Origin: Legionellales bacterium UBA5158 | GTDB lineage: Bacteria; Pseudomonadota; Gammaproteobacteria; DSM-16500 | Assembly (NCBI GenBank): GCA_002413665.1 | Contig: DHXK01000181.1 | Location: forward strand, 10,715-16,401 | Direction of reading: 5' to 3' | Length of the DNA stretch: 5,687 bases | Shown: positions 1 to 5,687 of the stretch, one piece after another | How the letters are laid out: every line of letters starts with the position of its first letter | Position numbering within the stretch: the stretch's first letter is position 1 | Position numbers and translations under genes: made by a program | Notes under the pieces: model-generated | The model's database searches: none | What the model was told of the DNA's origin: nothing | The model's input: only the letters and a program-made list of their open reading frames with translations

Positions 1-1157
1 GCAAAGGCCGCTAATGTACCCATATTCACTAAATTCGCGACTTGATTGATAGGTAAAAATCCTGCTGTAATCGCCATTATTGTTGCTAAAACCCAAATTA
101 GACGACGAGGAGTTTGACTTTTCTGATGAACTTTCTCGAAATAGCTAGGGAGCAAACCATCCCGTGCCATCGCTAAAAATATTCGAGATGCACCATATAA
201 CATCACTAATATGACGGTGGTTAATCCAGCAATCGCTCCTAAGGCAATTATTTCTGCTGAGAAACGATACCCAATGTGAATCAATGCATTAGCAACAGGT
301 GAACTAGAGTTTAAGTTTGGGTAATACATCATGCCTGTCAACAAGGCTGCAAAAACAACATAGATTATCGTACAAATACTCAATGAAGCAATAATCCCTA
401 TCGGCAAATCACGCTGGGGATTAATAGCTTCTTCCGCCGCTGTAGAAACAGCATCAAATCCTATGTAAGCAAAGAAAATAAGACCGGCTCCATTTACAAT
501 TCCTTGCATACCGAAGGGCAAAAAAGGAGTCCATTTTGAAGGATCAAAGTGGAAAAGACCAATCCCTATGAAAAGGGCTATCACGGATAATTTAATAAAA
601 ACTACAACTTTATTGAAACGAGCACTTTCTTTAGCCCCTATTGATAACACAGCAGCTAACGAAAAAATAATCAAGACAGCGGGTAAATTAACGATTCCTC
701 CATGAAAAGGATCATTCAGCAAAATTGCAGGCAAATGCACCCCTACAGCACGAAGTGCTTCTTGGACATAGCCGGCCCATCCTATCGAAACAGTGGCACC
801 GTCCATGCCATATTCAAGCAGCAAATCCCAACCAATTACCCAGGCTATTAGCTCACCTAGACTTGCATAGGCATAACCATATGCACTTCCACAGCCACCC
901 ACACTAGAGGCTAATTCCGCATAAGCTAATGCGCTAAATCCACACGCTAATCCCGCTAACAAATAGGAAAACACAACCGCAGGTCCAGCTTGAGTTGCTG
1001 CTGCAATACCTGTTAAAACAAAAATCCCTGCCCCTATAATGGCACCCACGCCTAACATAGTAAGATCAAAACTCGTTAAGCAACGATTTAAATCCGTAGC
1101 AGAGCGGGAATTCACATCGACAGGCTTAGTCGTAAACAAATTTTTAAAGAAAGACAT
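1..1157 (-). CDS. Amino acid permease, APC superfamily (CAT/YfnA-like), C-terminus beyond window
   Basis: This is an inner-membrane amino acid transporter of the APC superfamily, most like the cationic amino acid transporter (CAT) branch that includes YfnA of Bacillus. The frame is open for 385 residues and runs off the left edge. After a short cytoplasmic N-terminus, TM1 carries the glycine-rich unwound substrate-binding segment GAIIGAGIFVLTG (residues 38-50). The second signature, FFAYIGFDAVSTAAEEA, lies in TM6 (about 228-244) and is followed by NPQRDLPIGI, a loop typical of this branch. About nine or ten hydrophobic helices are visible; members usually have 12 or more, so roughly 80-100 residues are missing. 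The start is the ATG at 1157-1155, with GAGG (1166-1163) five bases upstream. It is transcribed divergently from the YciI gene. Family assignment is firm; the substrate cannot be read from the sequence, and lysine, arginine or neutral amino acids are all possible. Confidence 0.93.
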   Translation of the reverse strand, partial: MSFFKNLFTTKPVDVNSRSATDLNRCLTSFDLTMLGVGAIIGAGIFVLTGIAAATQAGPAVVFSYLLAGLACGFSALAYAELASSVGGCGSAYGYAYASLGELIAWVIGWDLLLEYGMDGATVSIGWAGYVQEALRAVGVHLPAILLNDPFHGGIVNLPAVLIIFSLAAVLSIGAKESARFNKVVVFIKLSVIALFIGIGLFHFDPSKWTPFLPFGMQGIVNGAGLIFFAYIGFDAVSTAAEEAINPQRDLPIGIIASLSICTIIYVVFAALLTGMMYYPNLNSSSPVANALIHIGYRFSAEIIALGAIAGLTTVILVMLYGASRIFLAMARDGLLPSYFEKVHQKSQTPRRLIWVLATIMAITAGFLPINQVANLVNMGTLAAF

Positions 1158-1198
1158 GATAACCTCGTTATTCTTGGAGTACAGTGCCAAAAATACAT

Positions 1199-1231
1199 CT
1201 GTAATAAGCGCTGTAATTTACCAGAAATTAC
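1199..1231. repeat. GTAAT half-site cluster with a perfect 7-base inverted repeat
   Basis: GTAATTT (1213-1219) and AAATTAC (1225-1231) are perfect inverted repeats around a 5-base centre. The heptamer CTGTAAT also occurs as a direct repeat at 1199-1205 and 1211-1217, 12 bases apart start to start. The block lies between the candidate permease promoter and the permease start codon. It could be an operator for a dimeric regulator or a small hairpin in the permease leader. No specific regulator can be named from the sequence. Confidence 0.4.
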
Positions 1232-1256
1232 GATGCTAGTAAAAAAATATTGCACA

Positions 1257-1285
1257 TTTTCAAGTATATTATCTGGTTTTATAGA
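1257..1285 (+). promoter_or_regulatory. Candidate sigma70 promoter for the YciI/GT-C-like pair
   Basis: On the plus strand, TTTTCA (1257-1262) and TATAGA (1280-1285) have 17-base spacing. Transcription would start near 1292, about 35-40 bases before the YciI ATG. The -35 match is weak. Its -10 overlaps the candidate -10 of the divergent permease promoter, so at most one polymerase could sit there at a time if both are real. Confidence 0.28.
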
Positions 1286-1306
1286 GTAGAATAAACACAA
1301 TCTTAA
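1278..1306 (-). promoter_or_regulatory. Candidate sigma70 promoter for the amino acid permease
   Basis: On the minus strand, TTAAGA (1306-1301) and TATAAA (1283-1278) are separated by 17 bases. This resembles a sigma70 -35/-10 pair with four and five consensus matches. It would give a leader of roughly 110 bases before the permease ATG, containing the symmetric element at 1213-1231. The region is AT-rich, so chance matches are likely. Found by eye only. Confidence 0.35.
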
Positions 1307-1328
1307 CTTAAAAACTAAAGGACATATA

Positions 1329-1613
1329 ATGTTTTTAATTCTTGTTCAATATAAGAAACCACTGGATATCGTTGATCAGTTTCTAACAGAGCATCGCAAA
1401 TACTTAGCCGAAGGTTATAAAAAAGAGTATTTTGTCGTTTCAGGCACTCGTACACCCAGGGTGGGAGGAATTATATTATCTCATTTAAAAGACCGCCAAC
1501 AATTAGATGACATCATTAAACAAGATCCATTTTTTATTCATGATATTGCAGATTTTGAAATTATAGAATTTAATCCAGCTTTATATCACGAGAATTTTGC
1601 GACTTTTATTTAA
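1329..1613 (+). CDS. YciI family protein
   Basis: This 94-residue protein belongs to the YciI (YCII-related) family, small cytoplasmic proteins with a dimeric ferredoxin-like alpha/beta barrel fold and mostly unknown reactions. The family signs are a hydrophobic first strand (FLILVQY), the conserved histidine His22 in TEHRKYL on the first helix, the segment VSGTRTPRVGGIILSH (about 37-52), and a DPFF motif (66-69) followed by a final strand, DFEIIEFNP. The SGT.TPR.GGII loop is typical of one YciI clade rather than the acidic-loop form, and the length is normal. The ATG start has AAAGGA at 1317-1322, six bases upstream. It lies 17 bases before the membrane protein gene and is probably co-transcribed with it. 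Family assignment is strong; the function is not known from the sequence. Confidence 0.9.
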   Translation: MFLILVQYKKPLDIVDQFLTEHRKYLAEGYKKEYFVVSGTRTPRVGGIILSHLKDRQQLDDIIKQDPFFIHDIADFEIIEFNPALYHENFATFI

Positions 1614-1630
1614 TCATAAGGTTACAAAAA

Positions 1631-3661
1631 ATGTTACTTTTTTTTCAAAAAAAAATTTCTATCTTTATACTTTTTGGATGTCTGTCCGCAATCTTATTAA
1701 TTCCCATCGCTTCTATACACGGGATACCCAACCATGCAGATTACATCAATCATGTAGCTTTAATTATTCAAGCAAAAACTGCAATATTAGAAGGACAATT
1801 TCCTTTACGTGTTGCACCGTTTGAACATAGCGGTTGGCGATATCCCCTTTATCAATTTTCATCACCTACTAGCTATCTGTTTACAGGTTTAATTTATCGA
1901 TGGATCACACCTTCTAGTCCCGTTGCAGCTTTCACTTTAGCATTATGGTGTAGTCTAATGATGGGCGCAATTTACATGTACCGCACCGCTTATTTCTTGA
2001 CACACAAAAAGTTAGCAGCCTTTTTAGGAAGTATAGTCTACTTAACCGCCCCCTATTATATTATCGTGATTAACCGCTTAGGTAATTTAAACGAAGCTTT
2101 AGCCTTAGGAATAATCCCTGTTGTCTTATATTATTCTTTAAAATGTTATGAGAAACCAAATGATAATAAACTTTTTTTGCAAACCAGTTTATCTTGGTAT
2201 TTATTAATTACTATTCATACAAGTTCATTTGTGTATCTTATTTTGTTCTTTGCTATATTTACTCTAATCACCACGCTAAACAATCTCGACAAGTGGAAAA
2301 ATTTTTTCTTTCTCGGGATCACAATACTATATGGTTGCATGTTAGCAATTTGGTTTTTGGCCCCATTAGAATTATTTAGCAATTACTTAATGGGAAGTTA
2401 TTCCTATACTAGCACCGAACACATGGTGATGTTTCATCCTAGTTTAATGTATTTATTATCTCCGTATGCAAATATTACTGCCAATTTCCGGTATGCATTA
2501 TTAAGCATACACCCATCAATTGGCTTACCTATACTTGCAGCAGCAAGTCTTTGTTGTTATACAGCCACTAAGTCATTATTTTTAAAAAATAAACTATCTA
2601 GGAAATGGATATATCCACTGCTAATTGTTTTTTTTATTGCTTTCTATTTAGCATGGTCTCCCACAAATATCTGGGGATGGTTACCAAAACAATTATTAGT
2701 AGGCCAATATTGCTGGCGTCTATTAAGTCAGGTCACTTGGATAGGCGCATTATTATTTGCATGCGGAATTTGTTGGGCCCTTGAAAAAAAGATAAAATTA
2801 AAATATATATTAGCTATCTCATTATTAATGATTGCTACTTCATTAACATGGTTCCCACACAAAATTTTATCCTTAATAAACTTAGAGCAGTTCATTAAAG
2901 AACCTTCCCTAATTTATAATAATGATACTTATTTATTTAATTTTATTCAAAATCCAAAGATAGTCAGTCAGATCGATAACCTTCGCATCACACCGGATGT
3001 TTTTCTAAAACTTAATTACCACTATGTTATTAATAATAAATTATTAGAGCTAACTACATCACCTGTGATAATGTTAAACGGCAGTCTGCCTAAAGAGCTT
3101 TTAAATCAGAAATTAGTTGTCTCATCCAATGAAGGGGTTATTCAAACAATTACATTAAATAACAAAATGTTTAATTGGAAGATTCCATTTAAAGCTAGCA
3201 AAACCACAACAACATATTTGAAATTTAATTTAAACTCAAAGAGCAAGAAGATCAATCAGATAACTCTAGAGAATTTTTTATTAACGGGTTTTTTATCCCA
3301 AGATGAAACTCTCTCTGTGAAAAAAGTACAATCACTCTGTCTCCAAAAAAATTCCTTCACTCAATGCAATATCAACGTTAATAAAAAAATAAAATTAATT
3401 GAACTTCCCATACACTATTATCCACAAATGCTTAACATTAAGGTTAACGATAGGCCTACACAATATGAAAGCATCTTGTTTAAAGGTTATTTAATTGCAG
3501 GAATCAAACCTCAAGAAGGAATGAATAATATAAAAATAAAATTTATTGGGTTAAATTGGGCAAATAAAATGAGTATGTTAAGCTGGAGCTTATGGGTGAT
3601 CATTTTAATTTTAGTTATAAAAGATTACACCCGCGAGTCTCTCGCACAAAAAAGAAAGTGA
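1631..3661 (+). CDS. GT-C-like polytopic membrane protein, PTPS-related type (PF10131-like)
   Basis: This 676-residue protein has about 11-13 N-terminal membrane helices (first at 9-28, last of the cluster near 392-408), an extracytoplasmic domain at about 412-645, one more helix (646-664) and a basic cytoplasmic tail ending AQKRK. The pattern matches the misleadingly named '6-pyruvoyl-tetrahydropterin synthase-related' membrane proteins, which look like GT-C glycosyltransferases. Supporting motifs are an acidic residue in the first loop (HADYINH, Asp37), G..PLRVAP then RYPLYQFSSPTSY (about 55-82), NRLGNLNEALALGIIP (148-163), and GQYCWRLL (358-365), which resembles the family's QFPWRfL motif. 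By analogy it may move a sugar from a lipid carrier on the outer face of the inner membrane; donor and acceptor are unknown. The ATG at 1631 has AAGG (1618-1621) nine bases upstream, and there is no other nearby Met. The C-terminal domain is very AT-rich and rich in Lys and Asn. Confidence 0.75.
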   Translation: MLLFFQKKISIFILFGCLSAILLIPIASIHGIPNHADYINHVALIIQAKTAILEGQFPLRVAPFEHSGWRYPLYQFSSPTSYLFTGLIYRWITPSSPVAAFTLALWCSLMMGAIYMYRTAYFLTHKKLAAFLGSIVYLTAPYYIIVINRLGNLNEALALGIIPVVLYYSLKCYEKPNDNKLFLQTSLSWYLLITIHTSSFVYLILFFAIFTLITTLNNLDKWKNFFFLGITILYGCMLAIWFLAPLELFSNYLMGSYSYTSTEHMVMFHPSLMYLLSPYANITANFRYALLSIHPSIGLPILAAASLCCYTATKSLFLKNKLSRKWIYPLLIVFFIAFYLAWSPTNIWGWLPKQLLVGQYCWRLLSQVTWIGALLFACGICWALEKKIKLKYILAISLLMIATSLTWFPHKILSLINLEQFIKEPSLIYNNDTYLFNFIQNPKIVSQIDNLRITPDVFLKLNYHYVINNKLLELTTSPVIMLNGSLPKELLNQKLVVSSNEGVIQTITLNNKMFNWKIPFKASKTTTTYLKFNLNSKSKKINQITLENFLLTGFLSQDETLSVKKVQSLCLQKNSFTQCNINVNKKIKLIELPIHYYPQMLNIKVNDRPTQYESILFKGYLIAGIKPQEGMNNIKIKFIGLNWANKMSMLSWSLWVIILILVIKDYTRESLAQKRK

Positions 3662-4220
3662 CAGTACCTGTGATGCATGCACAAATCACAATATAGATAG
3701 CAGGCATTAATAAGATATGGGTTTTATCTATTAGCCATTGACACACTAAAACATAGTAATCCAGCTAACGGAACAAATATTATCATCATGCCTATGGTTC
3801 GTAACACATAAGGTATATTAGTTCTCAAAACGGTACTGATAGGATTTACTGATAACAAATGTTGCTTTTTTAACTGTGAAAAAATCGGTGTTTCTTGCAT
3901 TTGTAATCGCGTGTAAAAAATAAATAAAGACAACACGCCACTTAATAGATAAGGAATGCGCCAGCCTACCGTTTGAAAAATTTCATTACTTAAAAAATAA
4001 CTACAGATCGCACTCACTGAGGTTGCCAGCAATATTCCGAGATTGGCACCCATAGCAGCAAAAGAAGTAAACGAGAAGATTTCCCACACTGCTTGAAATA
4101 ATATATTTAAGTCGCATTCAATGTAAAACCTACTACAGTCACTTAATCGCGAAATATAAAATAGGAATTGTAAATAAGTACTAGCTAGATATAGCAGCAA
4201 TAACCCAAGCCTCCCGCGTC
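3625..4220 (-). pseudogene. MFS transporter remnant (MHS/ProP type), frameshifted and internally deleted
   Basis: This is a decayed proton-coupled symporter of the metabolite:H+ symporter (MHS) branch, which includes ProP. The longest open piece (4200-3724) reads through TM5, TM6 and the central loop: FAAMGANLGILLATS, VGWRIPYLLSG and LQMQETPIF match family positions where ProP has GSIAGFVLGA, WGWRIPFFI and LEETPAF. Soon after the start of TM7 (YVLRTIGMMIIF) the frame ends at 3724. A different minus-strand frame then continues from about 3760 to a stop at 3625-3627 and reads CQWLIDKTHILLMPAIYIVI, which resembles ProP's AAWLVESSQNLMMPAYYLMV at TM11-12. So there is a frameshift, and roughly TM7-TM11 has been lost. 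TM2-4 are also missing. A weak TM1 trace may sit at about 4160-4220 across another frame break. There is no ATG, and the only long frame begins at a TTG without a ribosome binding site. Clear pseudogene; the left boundary of the N-terminal trace is uncertain. Confidence 0.82.
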
Positions 4221-4278
4221 AAAAACGAAAGGTGTCAAAACTTCCAATATATCGTCAATTGCATATTTCTAGTGACAT

Positions 4279-4479
4279 TCACACAGGTTTTTTAGCGAAT
4301 TTAATGTAAATCAAATATCCTGCAGCAGCGCCAATAATGACAAAAAGAAGACGAGATAAAAAACGACCTAGCATGGCACCTAATAAATTAAAATCAAATA
4401 GACCTTCTAAACCCATATTGATTCCACCCACAATTAATAAAATAATTGCGATTTTGCTTAGCAGTTCTAGATTTTTCAT
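4279..4479 (-). CDS. DUF378 domain membrane protein (YuzA-like)
   Basis: This small inner-membrane protein of 66 residues belongs to the DUF378 family. Helix one (about 8-25) contains the hallmark IVGGINMGLEGLFDFNLL, where relatives have VGG.NWGL.GLF.F. A short loop with SRLLF leads into helix two (about 45-59, FVIIGAAAGYLIYI) and a basic tail KFAKK. The usual tryptophan after the glycine pair is Met here, a modest deviation. The frame is open back to a TTG at 4494, but the ATG at 4479-4477 is the better start because AAGGAA (4491-4486) lies six bases before it. The family has no established biochemical role. The gene stands alone between the transporter remnant and the GST/MazG pair, all on the same strand. 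Confidence 0.88.
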   Translation of the reverse strand: MKNLELLSKIAIILLIVGGINMGLEGLFDFNLLGAMLGRFLSRLLFVIIGAAAGYLIYIKFAKKPV

Positions 4480-4485
4480 ATGCAA

Positions 4486-4491
4486 TTCCTT
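4486..4491 (-). promoter_or_regulatory. Ribosome binding site fixing the DUF378 start
   Basis: AAGGAA on the minus strand ends six bases before the ATG at 4479-4477. It overlaps the codons that a TTG start at 4494 would use, so the longer form would have its own initiation region inside this site and no Shine-Dalgarno sequence of its own. This supports the 66-residue protein. Confidence 0.7.
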
Positions 4492-4609
4492 CAAAACATC
4501 ATGTTAATACAGGATACAATCGCTCAAATTACGTACACCAGAATATCATAGTTTATCGATTAAGTAAGCTAAAGTCCTATATTAAACTTATTTCAACCAT
4601 GGAAAGTAT

Positions 4610-4638
4610 ATTATAAGCTCGTCTCAAATCTCACCCAA
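4610..4638 (-). promoter_or_regulatory. Candidate promoter for the DUF378 gene
   Basis: On the minus strand a perfect TATAAT (4615-4610) lies 17 bases after TTGGGT (4638-4633), whose last base falls within the stop codon of the MazG-like gene. This would start transcription near 4603 and leave a leader of about 120 bases before the DUF378 ATG. The -10 is excellent, the -35 only fair. No intrinsic terminator is visible between the MazG-like gene and this site, so read-through from the upstream pair is also possible. Confidence 0.35.
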
Positions 4639-5011
4639 CCAGTTTCTTTGCTTGATCCCAAAACATCATCAAGTCTTGAAAAGAATGGCCTTGTAATGTA
4701 GATAGCCCCTGTTCTTTCGCTATTTGCATAACAGCGGATAAACGACGATCGAATTTAGCAACACTGAGTTCTAATGTGGTATGCGGATCCAATTTGCAAA
4801 AAATACATAAAGAAAAAACCGCATGAAGTAAATCACCAATTTCTTCCTGAAGCTCTTCATTCACTTCTTTCGTTTTTGAATCCTTGAGATGCACCTGAAT
4901 CTCTAAGCACTCACTTTGGATTTGTGTCATGATTTGATCGGTGTTATCCCATTTAAATCCAAAGTGATTCGCTTGATTTTCTAAGGCTGAAAGTCTATCT
5001 AACATATTCAT
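4631..5011 (-). CDS. MazG-like nucleotide pyrophosphohydrolase, single domain
   Basis: This 126-residue cytoplasmic protein of the all-alpha NTP pyrophosphohydrolase (MazG) superfamily should hydrolyse nucleoside triphosphates to monophosphates and pyrophosphate. The metal-binding pattern is complete: E34xxE37 (ECLEI) and E57xxD60 (EEIGDLLHAVF). The tail KFDRRLSAVMQIAKEQGL...FWDQAKK (86-123) parallels the end of E. coli MazG (KFERRFREVERIVAARGL, then VWQQVKR), and ALENQANHFGFKWDN near the start matches the entry to the same domain. So it corresponds to the C-terminal half of two-domain MazG, which is about twice as long. Single-domain forms are common and nothing suggests truncation. Its ATG overlaps the stop of the GST gene in an ATGA junction, and there is no clear ribosome binding site, so translation is probably coupled. 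A role in removing non-canonical nucleotides is family-level inference. Confidence 0.88.
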   Translation of the reverse strand: MNMLDRLSALENQANHFGFKWDNTDQIMTQIQSECLEIQVHLKDSKTKEVNEELQEEIGDLLHAVFSLCIFCKLDPHTTLELSVAKFDRRLSAVMQIAKEQGLSTLQGHSFQDLMMFWDQAKKLVG

Positions 5012-5687
5012 ATTTTATCACGCACAGTATTTGCATCTTGACCGAATAAAATTCTCTTAGCTTCATCCGTCATGGTTGATGCAGTATTTATTTCCGTTGC
5101 CTTAGCATATGCACGTTGCACCGCGGGTCTTGTCTCAATCAATTTTAGCCAACGTTTCAAATTCGGAAAGTCATCTAAATTTTGACCTTGTTTTTCATAA
5201 AGTAAAACCCATGGATAACATGCCATATCTGCAATGGAATATTTGCCTCCAATAAATACTCTATCTTCTAGACGCTTATCTAATACCGCATATAAACGTG
5301 CAGTTTCTTTTACATAACGATTAATCGCATACGGGATAACTTCAGTGGCATACTGCTTAAAATGATGATTTTGACCCGCCATAGGACCTAATCCAGAAAC
5401 TTGCCAAAATAACCATTGGATGACTTCATTACGATTGCGTATATCCTGAGGAATATATTGCTTTGTTTTTTCAGCTAAATATAAAAGTATTGCACCAGAT
5501 TCAAAAATTGAAATGGGTTTACCGCCATCAACTGGATCTAAATCCACTATTGCTGGAATTTTATTGTTTGGTGATATACGCAAAAACTCAGGTGCAAATT
5601 GCTCTCCTTCACCTATCTTTACAGGGATAATTTTATAATCTAACTTTGCTTCTTCAAGAAATATCGTAATCTTATGACCATTTGGAG
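5008..5687 (-). CDS. yfcG: YfcG-type glutathione transferase / disulfide-bond oxidoreductase, N-terminus beyond window
   Basis: This cytoplasmic GST-fold protein is of the Nu class (YfcG/YghU). In E. coli, members of this class bind two glutathione molecules and act as disulfide-bond reductases with glutathione. The visible 225 residues begin at PNGHK, equivalent to YfcG residue 10, so only about nine residues are missing. The thioredoxin-like half shows PNGHKITIFLEEA, PEFLRISPNNKIPAIVD and the glutathione gamma-glutamyl site FESGAILLYLAEKT. The helical half shows QWLFWQVSGLGPM, GQNHHF, IPYAINRY and GGKYSIADMACYPWV. Asn11 and Arg132 (YfcG numbering), implicated in glutathione-disulfide binding, are both present; Thr9 lies just past the edge. 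An in-frame TTG at 5583 is internal and not the start. The C-terminus is extended by about 19 residues relative to E. coli YfcG. It overlaps the MazG-like gene by four bases. Confidence 0.93.
   Translation of the reverse strand, partial: PNGHKITIFLEEAKLDYKIIPVKIGEGEQFAPEFLRISPNNKIPAIVDLDPVDGGKPISIFESGAILLYLAEKTKQYIPQDIRNRNEVIQWLFWQVSGLGPMAGQNHHFKQYATEVIPYAINRYVKETARLYAVLDKRLEDRVFIGGKYSIADMACYPWVLLYEKQGQNLDDFPNLKRWLKLIETRPAVQRAYAKATEINTASTMTDEAKRILFGQDANTVRDKI

Noticed and set aside
725..907. 60-residue plus-strand open frame rich in His
   Set aside because: It lies antisense inside the well-supported permease, has no ribosome binding site, and its His-rich sequence is a frame artefact of hydrophobic and glycine codons on the other strand.
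1039..1239. 66-residue plus-strand open frame
   Set aside because: It is mostly antisense to the N-terminal part of the permease and shows no family features or ribosome binding site.
1112..1300. 62-residue minus-strand open frame that could be a leader peptide of the permease
   Set aside because: It starts at TTG without a Shine-Dalgarno sequence, overlaps the permease in another frame, and has no run of one amino acid as in attenuator peptides.
1597..1824. 75-residue plus-strand open frame overlapping the start of the membrane protein
   Set aside because: It is an alternative frame of a strongly supported 676-residue gene, and its composition (clusters of Cys, Ser, Arg) is not protein-like.
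2194..2379. 61-residue plus-strand open frame
   Set aside because: It lies wholly within the membrane protein gene in another frame and has no supporting signal.
3669..3690. TGTGAT...ATCACA inverted repeat considered as a terminator or CRP site
   Set aside because: The spacing between TGTGA and TCACA is 12 rather than the 6 bases of a CRP site, there is no T-tract after the stem, and the bases are accounted for as the TM12 codons of the transporter remnant.
3724..4200. A functional 158-residue transporter protein
   Set aside because: It has only the middle of an MHS transporter, begins at TTG with no ribosome binding site, and its C-terminal continuation is in another frame.
5008..5583. A complete 191-residue GST starting at the TTG at 5583
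   Set aside because: The frame continues upstream to the window edge with YfcG residues 10 to 43, including the essential PNGHK motif, so the TTG is an internal Leu codon.

Overview
The window looks like chromosomal DNA of an AT-rich gammaproteobacterium. The best protein match I can make from memory is the glutathione transferase at the right edge, which follows Escherichia coli YfcG almost motif for motif. The low GC, a decayed MHS/ProP-type transporter and a CAT-type amino acid permease would fit a host-associated lineage such as the Legionellales (Legionella, Coxiella and relatives). That placement is inference, because no rRNA or other phylogenetic marker is present.

Layout from left to right: (1) a large amino acid permease of the APC superfamily on the minus strand, cut by the left edge; (2) a 171-base divergent intergenic region with candidate overlapping promoters and a cluster of GTAAT half-sites; (3) a plus-strand gene pair, a small YciI-family protein followed 17 bases later by a 676-residue polytopic membrane protein of the GT-C-like, PTPS-related type; (4) a minus-strand remnant of an MFS transporter (MHS/ProP type), reduced by deletions and a frameshift, whose decayed 3' end runs into the end of the membrane protein gene; (5) a small DUF378 membrane protein on the minus strand, whose start I move to an internal ATG with a good ribosome binding site; (6) a minus-strand pair, a YfcG-type glutathione transferase (cut by the right edge) overlapping by four bases a short single-domain MazG-like pyrophosphohydrolase.

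How the genes may work together: the right-hand pair is a plausible small housekeeping operon (thiol/disulfide redox plus nucleotide-pool cleaning). The YciI and GT-C-like pair is probably co-transcribed, but I see no functional link between the two. The permease and the transporter remnant both point to nutrient uptake from a rich environment, with one function lost. No insertion sequence, integrase, CRISPR array, tRNA, rRNA or clear intrinsic terminator is visible, and no stretch longer than 300 bases lacks a gene or pseudogene. I found no convincing undescribed multi-gene system; the most interesting items are the layered decay of the transporter, the orphan GT-C-like gene and the symmetric elements between the divergent genes.
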